64,000 nt of DNA. It comes from Isochrysis galbana. Taxonomy: Eukaryota; Haptophyta; Isochrysidales; Isochrysidaceae. Position numbers and translations under genes: made by a program. The notes beneath the pieces are model-generated. The model did no database searches and was not told where the DNA came from. It worked only from the letters and a program-made list of their open reading frames with translations. Position 1 is the first letter of the stretch. Each line of letters starts with the position of its first letter. The stretch spans positions 2,273,398 to 2,337,397 of the forward strand of contig CM030931.1 of assembly GCA_018136815.1 (NCBI GenBank). The letters run 5' to 3'. Positions 19,715 to 28,310 of this stretch are shown one piece after another.

Positions 19715-19802
19715 TTGTTTGTTGTATTCACGGCCACATTTTTTTTAGAGGGCCGCTCCTCTCCCTCCTTCCTTGGCATCGGCCCCAAATCTTAAAATCT
19801 GC

Positions 19803-19973
19803 CTACGACGCACTTGCTTCCGTTAGCGTATTCATGCGAATGGCTGCCTGGTGCGCGGCGTAGCCGAAGCGCGAGAAGGTCCATGCCGTCTTAAAGGGCG
19901 AGTCGACCTCGTAGTCGGCCGCTGTTCCGTCGGCGAGCGCGACGCCGGAAACGTTGAAAAAAAAAATGGACAT
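19803..19973 (-). CDS. Possible small ORF or C-terminal fragment (56 aa)
   Basis: Minus-strand ATG at 19973. After a Phe run from the A-tract it reads NVSGVALADGTAADYEVDSP and FKTAWTFSRFGYAAHQAAIR, which has a natural composition. It overlaps the start of the plus-strand cysteine-rich gene by a few bases. It could be a real small gene, a truncated one, or chance. Confidence 0.25.
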   Translation of the reverse strand: MSIFFFNVSGVALADGTAADYEVDSPFKTAWTFSRFGYAAHQAAIRMNTLTEASAS

Positions 19974-20355
19974 ACGAGTAGATATGCCCTCGAAACGACT
20001 TTTGATTGCCCTCGCGGTGGTCGTCGCCACCGTGGTCGCCGCCATCGTCGTGGCGTTGGTACTCACGAATAAGAAGCAGCCAGACAGATGTAAGGATGTG
20101 GATGGAGAGTGTGCAAACGATGGAGACTGTTGTCACGATCTCGTGTGTTCCGACCAAAAGTGCCGTACCGTCACACCGTGTATCGAGAAACGGGGGGCGT
20201 GCAGTTATGGCGACGAGTGCTGTGAAGGACTTGAGTGCAATGACGAGGGAGTGTGTGAGACGCCATGCCGCGAGCCAGGGTCGGTGTGCCAAAGTAACTC
20301 GGAGTGCTGTGGTGAATACACGTGTCGTAGTGGTACCTGCAGATCTGATGACTGA
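19966..20355 (+). CDS. Membrane-anchored protein with three cystine-rich repeats
   Basis: 129 aa from ATG 19966 (an in-frame ATG at 19984 gives 123 aa). Basic N-terminus, then one transmembrane helix (LLIALAVVVATVVAAIVVAL), then three consecutive ~30-residue modules with the pattern C-x6-C-x4/5-CC-x3/4-x-C-x3/4-C: CKDVDGECANDGDCCHDLVC, CIEKRGACSYGDECCEGLEC and CREPGSVCQSNSECCGEYTC. Six Cys per module with a central CC suggests knottin-like folds. The topology is type II, with the Cys-rich part outside the cytosol. Known families with such modules include Dickkopf-like and inhibitor-cystine-knot domains, but I cannot assign one. Intronless. Confidence 0.6.
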   Translation: MDIRVDMPSKRLLIALAVVVATVVAAIVVALVLTNKKQPDRCKDVDGECANDGDCCHDLVCSDQKCRTVTPCIEKRGACSYGDECCEGLECNDEGVCETPCREPGSVCQSNSECCGEYTCRSGTCRSDD

Positions 20356-20417
20356 TTGGCGAGCACGGAACAAAGTGAAAAGCGCTCACGGAAACTTTTT
20401 TCGTTTCGTGCTCATAA

Positions 20418-21053
20418 ATGACACATAGAGACCTTGCCTTGTCGCTCCTTTACCATGGCTCTCCCACACCTGAGACGGGAGACCCAGGTATACACGAGTT
20501 CGAAGAGCACTGGCGAAGGATTCTCGCCCCTGAACCCGGTGTCCAAAAGTACGCGACCCGTGACAATGGCGGCGTGGGCTTTGTCGCGTCCGTTGCACAG
20601 CGCGATGACGGTAGGCACTTGGTCGATGTGCACGGCGAAGCCTCGCATCACGCGTTCGTGTGCGAGGACATGTTTGTTGGCATCAGCTACCTCTGCCCAT
20701 TGACTGTATTGTCAGGAGGGTACGACAGAGTGAACGAGCTCAATGAAGCAGGGAACTCTTTGCTCTTCTACATCGGCGACCTCAAGTACGTCTTCGTGGG
20801 CATCGAAGTGTTCGAATTTGAGGCCGTCGACGAGATCGTCGCATTCGTATCGCCTGTAGGAGCGAACGACTTTCCGTATCCCTACGCCATCGATAAGACC
20901 GGTAGGCATTACCTCATGCTCGAAAAGAAGCAGGGGTACATTGACCCGTACCACAGCTTTTACGACATCGAAAAGAAGTTCAAGCTGACACACGAGGAGT
21001 GCGGTATACATTCGATGCGCTCATTGAAGACGATCCTTTCAAGACAAGTGTGA
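20418..21053 (+). CDS. Uncharacterised protein resembling algal giant-virus ORFs
   Basis: 211 aa, intronless, ATG at 20418. The second half reads LLFYIGDLKYVFVGIEVFEF, VDEIVAFVSPVGANDFPYPY and AIDKTGRHYLMLEKKQGYID. The string I-x-FVSPVGxNDxPYPYAxDxxGxxYL is one I associate, from memory only, with uncharacterised proteins common in large DNA viruses of algae and amoebae. Function is unknown. The first ~40 residues overlap another open frame and the start is less certain; ATG 20434 is in a different, less natural frame. It ends 50 bp before the assembly gap. Confidence 0.5.
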   Translation: MTHRDLALSLLYHGSPTPETGDPGIHEFEEHWRRILAPEPGVQKYATRDNGGVGFVASVAQRDDGRHLVDVHGEASHHAFVCEDMFVGISYLCPLTVLSGGYDRVNELNEAGNSLLFYIGDLKYVFVGIEVFEFEAVDEIVAFVSPVGANDFPYPYAIDKTGRHYLMLEKKQGYIDPYHSFYDIEKKFKLTHEECGIHSMRSLKTILSRQV

Positions 21054-21103
21054 GGAGAGGTCCACGTCATGCGTGACGAGGAGGCCGCTGGAATTTTCAT
21101 CGA

Positions 21104-21203
21104 NNNNNNNNNNNNNNNNNNNNNNNNNNNNNNNNNNNNNNNNNNNNNNNNNNNNNNNNNNNNNNNNNNNNNNNNNNNNNNNNNNNNNNNNNNNNNNNNN
21201 NNN
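21104..21203. other. Assembly gap (100 N)
   Basis: Exactly 100 N, a placeholder length; the true gap size is unknown. CT microsatellite sequence follows shortly after (21269-21295). Confidence 1.
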
Positions 21204-21663
21204 CCGCGCCTGCCGCCGGCTTTGCCCCTTCCTCATTGCCCTCAGGCCCTATGGGCCATCCCAATTCGTCACTCTCTCTCTCTCTCTCTCTCCGTCCTCC
21301 TCTCCTCGGCCGACGGCAGGAAGATTCGTCGAAAACATTCTCCGGTCCCAAGCAAGATATCTTGTGGCTTGTGGGGGGTCTCTATCTTCGCCTTCCTCCT
21401 CGATCTAGTGGAGGACCGCGCCCTCGCTCTCAATCCTGTCCTCGCTGCTGACGTCCTTCTTCGCAAATGCGACGGGACCTTCGCAAACGGGGCCGATGGT
21501 TTCGCGAAAGACTCGGCGTCGATGGAGTGGGACCGCATGAGGGAGCGCGAGGCCGGCGCTGATCTATGTGAGCTCAGCAAGAATTTGGTTCGCGCCTACA
21601 TCCGCAAGCTTGGCGATTGGCGATTCCGCGGTTGACTCCACCAACGTGTGGGATCACTCAAAC

Positions 21664-21894
21664 ATGGCCCATGAGATCAACCAGAGGTTCGAAGAAATCA
21701 TTCGAAACGATAAGGTTGATCCTCAGCGCGGCGTCGACAATGCGATTAAATTTGCGGAGGTGTTCGCGGAGACTCGTTTCCGCGTAGAGAACCACGAGCT
21801 AGGTCGGTCGGCGCTCTCGTGTGTCAATCTCTGCCAACGGTACCTTAGCCCTTACGAACAGGCCCGGGTGAAGCGTCATCAATCCCGGACCTAG
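21664..21894 (+). CDS. Short uncharacterised ORF (76 aa), end of island
   Basis: From ATG 21664: MAHEINQRFEEIIRNDKVD, then a mostly helical, charged sequence ending in a basic tail. The frame is open upstream. A second overlapping frame (to 21635) also looks partly coding, which may mean a split gene that begins inside the gap. No family recognised. Confidence 0.35.
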   Translation: MAHEINQRFEEIIRNDKVDPQRGVDNAIKFAEVFAETRFRVENHELGRSALSCVNLCQRYLSPYEQARVKRHQSRT

Positions 21895-22110
21895 ACGAAG
21901 CAAACTGTGGCTAACGTACGCTCTAAGGCTTCAAGCGAGGCAAAGAGCGATGCTCCACGGACATGGTTGCCCCCTCCCCCCCAACCCACCTGTTTTTTTC
22001 TTTCTTGTGAAGTCTTCCCGCCTTGCTCGCCTCCCCCAGCAGACCCGGCGCGGCGGTGGCCGCCGTCTGCACCCCCTGCCTTCCGCTCGGCGCCCCTCGC
22101 TCGCCTCCTC

Positions 22111-25100
22111 ATGCCTCTTGCGCGCCGGTCTTCGGTCGAAGCGTCGCCGGGGACGAGCGCCTACGTCAACATCGGCCGCACGCCCTGGCGCGTCTGCAGC
22201 GGCATACCCTTCCCACCAATTTACCCCAATGCTCTAGTGTGGTCACAGCACGATGAGCTCGCCATCTGCACCTCGCGCCGGGTCGTCGTGCTCTCCGCGC
22301 GCGCGGCGCACGCGGAGCGCGCATTTCTCCGCGCGGAAGATGTGCTAGCGCACGATGCTGAGCACGCATCGGATATTCGACTCGGGCGCCAAGTGAAGAT
22401 GAAGACGCTCGAGTCCAGGCCGTGGAGGGATGGGGGCCCATCAGTCGATGATCCCTGCCCGATGCAACTGCAAGAGGCCAGCTTTCGAGCCATCAGTTGG
22501 TCACCTCTGTTGCCTGGCGAACCTCCTTCCTGCGTGCTCGCGGTCAGTATTGCCCATCGCACAGGAATCTACCGAGCGCCACAAAGGTTCAGCATGGAGC
22601 TCACCCTCACCATCGATCTGACAACGATGATACAATCTGCGATCGCTCAGCAGCAGCAAGACGGCGATGTCGGCAATAAGCGGTCGAAGCAACCTCTCCC
22701 TCGATACTGCACCGAAATTAGCTCTAGCACATGGTCAGATTCGTTCCACGTGCAGGCAATGACAACCGACGCAAGATGGTCCGATGAGTCCGATCGGCGG
22801 ACAGCTGATGCCCCTGCACTGCCTGGCGGCAGTAGTAGCACAAGAGCAGCCTCTAAGGTCAACGACACCGCCATCTACTCCACTGTGAGCCTCCTGGCGC
22901 TCGGTGGGCCGCACGTGCTCTGTATCATGGTGCATGAAGTCGCGGGGCTCGTCGGAACAACCGGTCCTGCCTCCACGGGCCAGGCGTTGTCGCTCGCGCA
23001 GCTATCTGATGGGCCGGGCACTGAGCAGCAGTCCACATATGTGCAGCGTGCTTCTCGATGGGGAACCGGGTGTATTCTCCAGTGTGGGGAGGGCACTTGC
23101 GTCTCGTGCGTTTCGTTCGTCCCTTCCTCTTCTACGAGCATGCGCCTCGCTTCAGGTGGCATGGACGGATCTATCCGCATCTGGCACCTGACGTATACGC
23201 ACACCAGTGGTGATGACAACGATGCGGGTGTTGGCACCGTGGCTGAGACAGGTTCTTGGACCGTCTTGTCGCCGGATAGACGCCCCGTCCACTCAATTGC
23301 AGCTGTTGCCATGATCGGCGACGTGCCACGAACCAGCGCCAGCGAAAGCGATGCTGTGCCCGCAGAAGCGAGCCATTGCGAGTTCCGACCGTGGGAGGCA
23401 GGAAGCCCAAGCACTACCGCCAGCACTGACGTACCGGCCCGACTGGCAATGATAGCGTGTCGCGGGAACACTGTGCACGTACTCTCACTTTCACCACCAG
23501 AGACATGTACACTCTCCGCACGCCAGACTGGACCGAATATGCAATCCGGGGACGCAGCAACGACGGATGCGCTTGCCACTCGTGCATGGCGCGTAACGTG
23601 TGTCGCGACGGAACGGCACTCTCATCAAGTTGGCGCCGTATACATCTCGCAGCACTGCTGGGTTTCCGTTTCCGTCGATGGGACAGCCCTTACTGGGGCT
23701 CAGCATATCACCGGTGGAGAGCATGCCAATGCGGATGGGAGGGAAGGTGGCCCGACGGTGGTTGAAACGCGCTCCCTCCCGTTGCTCCAAGGCTCGCTCC
23801 TCACGCGGACGCAACAGAAGCGCGTTGGTGAGCCATCTCCCCGCTCTGATCCGCATGTCTTTTTCTTGTATTCGCCAGAGACGTCACCAAAGTGTGACGC
23901 TCCGATTCGACAGGATTGTCGTTCAACTGGACGTTAACACCAAATCCAGAGAGCAACTTGCACCCACCACCAATGCTCAGCTAGCACTAGACGGTGCCCT
24001 TGATTCATGTCACCCTAAAGAGCGCCCCTGTGTCCCGCTTCTTCTCCTCGCAGAACGCGCACACCTCGACTTGGCAGAGGATGAGGACTCGCGGGAGCCC
24101 AGCGCGAGCTTGGGGATTGCGGCCGCAATTTGCGGTGGATCCATGGCTGTACTTCAGCGGATATTTGCGGACAAGATGGGGCAATCTAGATTCGACATGC
24201 AGGTGAGATGAGGAAATACGTCTAAGACTCGACCATTACCATACGCGTAGCCTAGCTAACGATTGTATTTCGTCAGTGATGAGTAGCATAGATGGCCCTA
24301 GCAGCGGTCACACATCCAGCATATCGGTTTCACACTGGATGTTCATCCTTGCAAAGGCGATCATTGTTCGCTTTGCGCGTGATGCCGTCGACACATGGAC
24401 AGATGGTGCGCTCCCCTTTGTCTCACTCACGGGCTCACTTCCTTGCCCTCCTCCCCCGTCGGATGGCCTCGCCATACAGGCACGCCTTCTCTTCGCCGCG
24501 ACTTTTGACCCTGAGCGCACACCTCGGCGTACATCCGGTGCTTCCCAGCCATCGCGTGATTCTTCCATTACGACTTTGGTGGCGGCTTCTCCCCTCGCGG
24601 CAACAGACACCTCGGGCGTTTCCCTTTCTGCCGCCCCGCCTCCGCCCATGCCTCTCGCCCATCCCCTGCCAAGCATCGCTTCTCTCGCCTCGCGCCGGCC
24701 CCCGGGATCGCCGTTGTGGGGGGTTGCGTTTGGGCTTTCTGCACTTCCGAAAACACATTGGCAAGCCATTCTTGGTAGAATGCATCGCGAAGTCGTCCAC
24801 ATGCGTATTGGCGACGCGTCACCCATCCAGTTCCCCAGTTACTTCAATTCAACTCCAGGAAGGTCATCGGTCACATCTCCTGCCCTAGCCCGCTCCGAGG
24901 CATTTCAGGCCCTCCACGCGATTTCCGCCGAATTGGAAGGTATCCTGGCAGCGGGTCCGGACGGATGTACGGCGTCTCAAAACTGTTCCTCAACGGTAAG
25001 TCTTGAGTCGCTAGCGTCGCCTAGCGAAATCGCCGGAGGCGACGACGGGTGTGCGACGATCGGTGTCCCAGGGATCGATACCGAGGGACTGCCACGCTCC

Positions 25101-25832
25101 CTCAGCGAGCACTGCACTCGCGAATTGGCTCTCGCGCAAGCGAGATTCCTCATTGAGAGCTTTCTCCAACTTGGAAACCCTCAACCTGCGGTCCGGTCCA
25201 TTGGCCGTTCCTCCATGGACAATTGCCGGAGCGCTCTACTAGCTTCCGATTTCCTTCTCGCACAGCTGGTCTTAGATGGCAAGCAGTGTAATATCGCTGC
25301 CGCCTGTGAGGATACGACGTCGAACGACGGCCTCGAATGGCTGCTAAGCAATCGCTCTGCCTCTGCCAATCGCATCATGACCGCGAGTGAGGATGACGTC
25401 GTACGATGGGATGCCCGAGCCGTTGCATACTGCTATCGGCGATTGCAATGCAATCTAGGTGCCTCTGCACTCCACACCGCTTCGTTGAGCAATGCATTAG
25501 CAAACACAGACACTCCAAGCACTTCATGCGACCCCAACCAATTTCATGCACCCTCGCGAGAGCAATGCGAGATGTGCGACTCTAATGTTTGCATGTCTTC
25601 CGCGTTCATCCATGGGCAGACCTGCTCGGCTGGGCATTTGCAGGCTCGGTGTTGGCTCTGCTTTGAGTTGGTGAAGAGTCCATCGTGGCATTGTTCCGTG
25701 TGCGACGCCAGCTCTTGCCGCGCGCACGACGCAGATGCAGACGCCAATCGGGGGCCGTTACGCGCCATAGCGACGGTAGGAGTTTGTGGGCTATGTGGGA
25801 CGGTGTGCAAGGAACGCGGCTTTCTCTTTTGA
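22111..25832 (+). CDS. GTF3C4-like: TFIIIC 90-kDa-like subunit (WD40 plus TFIIIC zinc finger)
   Basis: Three exons: the first from ATG 22111 to about 23.83 kb, the second about 23.88-24.20 kb, the third from 24276 to TGA 25832. The second intron (GTGAGATGAGG...TTTCGTCAG) is clear; the first (~50 bp, ending TTCGCCAG) is only approximately placed. N-terminal LVWSQHDELAICTSRRVVVL and FRAISWSPLLPGEPPSCVLA match the beta-propeller of TFIIIC subunit 4, and SGGMDGSIRIWHL is a WD repeat. The C-terminus has CEMCDSNVC...C-x2-GH-x3-CW-C...WHCSVCDASSC...CGLCGTVC, the TFIIIC zinc-finger domain. The role is in RNA polymerase III transcription of tRNA and 5S genes (family knowledge). Total length is ~1,200 aa, longer than usual owing to Ser/Pro-rich inserts. 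Confidence 0.75.
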
Positions 25833-25954
25833 GCGTTTGGAATGCTGGATGATGCTAGTCGTTTGCAGGGGCCTGAGGCGCTAGGAAGCAGGAAGGGCCG
25901 GACGTAGCGAGCGAACAAGCTCGATTTGTGTCTATCTTTCTGCGGGCTCGACTT

Positions 25955-26440
25955 CAACTAAGTTTATACTTGGTTCACTCATGGCGGGGCACGAGCCCCC
26001 CTCTCTCTCCACTCCTCCCCTGCCATGGGGGAGGAACCACCCGCTCTCCTGGCACGCCTGATGGCCTGCCAGGAGCACACTGCCCTGCTGACCCATCCCT
26101 CTCCCCACAGGCACGCCTGATTCGCCCGCCCTGGCCTGTCGTGGCCAGCCCATCCCTCTGACCAGCCCCTCCTCCCCCTGGGCCCCCCTGATCAGGACCC
26201 CCCAGCCAGCTCCAGTCGACTTGCAGGGGCGCGGAGCGCCAGCGAGGGAGAGGCAGGAGGGGCCAGGGCCATGCCCCAGCCTCACCTGCCCCCTGAGCTG
26301 TGCTCCCAGGCCCCTGCAGGCCACCTGGGGACCTAAAGAGGGGCCGCAGGCGCGCGCCATGGGCCCCCGCCGCAGGGAAGAGAGGAGGAAAAGGGAAGAG
26401 GAAGAGGGAGGGGAGGGGGGAGCGGCAGCTCTCCCCTCCG
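25955..26440 (-). mobile_element. 759-bp retroposon copy, truncated at the presumed 5' end
   Basis: Begins with the intact CAACTAAGTTTATACTTGG end and runs collinear with the complete copies for ~450 bp, then breaks off. It lies 120 bp after the TFIIIC-like gene. Confidence 0.8.
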
Positions 26441-26520
26441 GTGTTTACGTGTCTTCTAGACCTAGTTGGGTAAGAGAAGACGGGGGCGCCAGAGCCAGGA
26501 GGGAAGGGCCGCGGCTTGCC

Positions 26521-27000
26521 GTCCCCCATCCGGATGGATCGTCGAAAACGGCCACGCAGCGCGCCCGGCATCGGTTCGAAGTTGGGCTCTCCGGGCCTCC
26601 CTCGGCGACGGCTCAACGTTCAATGGGCTCGGCGGGTGGGTGATTTCGACGAGGGTTCGGCGCGCGGCCTGCCCGATTGGCGTGACCATCCGGGTGGGAT
26701 ATGCGTGTTTGGTATCTGGTGGGGTCCCCCATCCGGATGGATCATCGAAAACGGCCACGCAGCTAGCGCGCCCGGCATCGGTTCGAAGTTGGGCTCTCCG
26801 GGCCTCCCTCGGCGACGGCTCAACGTTCAATGGGCTCGGCGGGTGGGTGATTTCGACGAGGGTTCGGCGCGCGGCCTGTCTGATTGGCGTGACCATCCGG
26901 GTGGGATATGCGTATTTGGTATCTGGTAGGGTCCCCCATCCGGATGGATCGTCGAAAACGGCCACGCAGCGCGCCCGGCATCGGTTCAAAGTTGGGCTTT
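26521..27000. repeat. Tandem repeat, 2.3 copies of a ~205-bp unit
   Basis: Units start at 26521, 26724 and 26931 with GTCCCCCATCCGGATGGAT. Units 1 and 2 are almost identical apart from a 4-bp AGCT insertion and a few substitutions; the third is cut after ~70 bp. The unit length is not a multiple of three, so it is unlikely to be coding despite long open frames. Confidence 0.9.
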
Positions 27001-27164
27001 TTAAGCTTTTGCGATTTTAGCGTCTTTTGTCAGTTTTTGATTACGTTTTGTTGTGGGGGCCCAAGGGGGAGGTCCGGGTCCTAATGGGCCCCGGATATGT
27101 GCTTGTTGGGTGTATTGGGAACTTTCTCCCGAAAAAAATCCTTAAATTTCCTCAATTCTGAGAT

Positions 27165-27225
27165 GGTCATTTTTTCACCCCTTATAAAAAACACTGTTTG
27201 ACCGCCCTAGAGAAGACAGAAGACA
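27165..27225 (+). repeat. TTTGACCGCCCTA-type repeat end, copy 1
   Basis: TTTTTCACCCCTTATAAAA...GTTTGACCGCCCTAGAG resembles 60700-60757 (same orientation) and 53063-53125 (inverted). Probably one end of a short mobile element. Confidence 0.55.
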
Positions 27226-27361
27226 GTCATGGAACTTTTGATGACATCGAGAGAAAGTAAGAGAAGAGGCGGTATACCAATCAACGAGACCTTGAGGCTT
27301 AAAATAGCCCACAGGTTAGAAGTAAAAGCCTGTCATCGTATGAAATACGACAGCTACGTGT

Positions 27362-27415
27362 AGTAGGTAGTGGTTCCATTCGCCGCGAGTGCGGTAAGAA
27401 TATTAGAAGGTTTAA
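27362..27415 (-). repeat. Fragment of the retroposon's presumed 5' end
   Basis: GTAGTGGTTCCATTCGCCGC, GAGTGCGGTAAGAATATTAG and AAGG match 13351-13395 of the complete copy, without the remainder of the element. Confidence 0.8.
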
Positions 27416-27860
27416 TGTTAATGGGACGCGGGACGCGGGCGGCGCCGACATCACTTGGGCACGTCTTTGCCTCGCGTCGGCGTCGGCGCATATCTACGCC
27501 CAGCAGCTGCCTCCATGCATATGCATGGCAGGGCAAACTGCGAAAGGGGGCGAGCGCACCTCGTTGTTGGCCATCGCTGCGGAGGCGGAGATGCGGAGAG
27601 CGGAGACGGAGACGCGAGACGCGGAGAGCATTGTTGATTGTTGGGTTCGCGCGCCGACCCAATACCAATAATACCCCCAAGTCCCAAGTCCAAGTCGAGA
27701 CTCAACAACGGCTCAACAGCGCGACTTGCCAAGTCGCCGCGGTTGAGTCAAAGTTGAGTCCCCGTTGAGTCACTGCAAACCTCCCCGAGTATCAGTACTC
27801 TATATTTTTGATTTATTCATGTGAGGTAATGTCAGACTGTCAGACCACAGATCACAGAAT
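27416..27860. other. Intergenic; CAACTCGAGTTG-like simple sequence
   Basis: GC-rich at first, then a stretch of short AAGTC/GTTGAGTC repeats (about 27675-27775). No gene seen. Confidence 0.4.
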
Positions 27861-27929
27861 GAAGCGGGACGAACGAGGGCCCTTTTTTTTTTGTTCGTTC
27901 CTGCTCATCATCAGCAGGCGGGGGGACGA

Positions 27930-28300
27930 CGCCGGGGAGAAGGAGAAGACGGAAAGAGAGAAAGGGGAGTGGGAGAAAGAATAGGTAGAGAGGAGCGGAG
28001 AGAAGAAAGAAGGAAGGTGAGGAAGGGAGGGGCGTGACGAACGGGTTCTACTCGCGCGGAGTATTAGAGGGCGGGCGGCGGGCAAGCACACAGAGAGAGA
28101 GAAAGGGGAGGGGGTGGGGAAGGAGAGACGAGGGAAGAAGAGGGAGAGAAGAGAGGGAGAGAGAGGAAGGGAGGGAGAGAGGAGAAGGGGGGGAGGATCG
28201 GGGAGACAGAGAGAGAGGAGAGGAGAGGGAGAGAAAAAAAAAGGGAGAGAGAGGGAGAGAAGAGAGGCGGGGTGGGGGGGAAGGAGAGGAGCGGGCGGCG
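27930..28300 (+). repeat. Long sense-strand polypurine (GA) tract before the kinase gene
   Basis: About 370 bp composed almost only of G and A on the plus strand, ending 10-20 bp before the kinase start codon. Similar purine tracts precede the UBX, TRPM and sulfotransferase genes on their coding strands. Confidence 0.85.
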
Positions 28301-28310
28301 CGCACATCCG

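Noticed and set aside
26466-27020. 184-aa ORF over the 205-bp tandem repeat
   Set aside because: Unit length is not a multiple of three and the repeated peptide appears only because both frames happen to stay open; no family resemblance.
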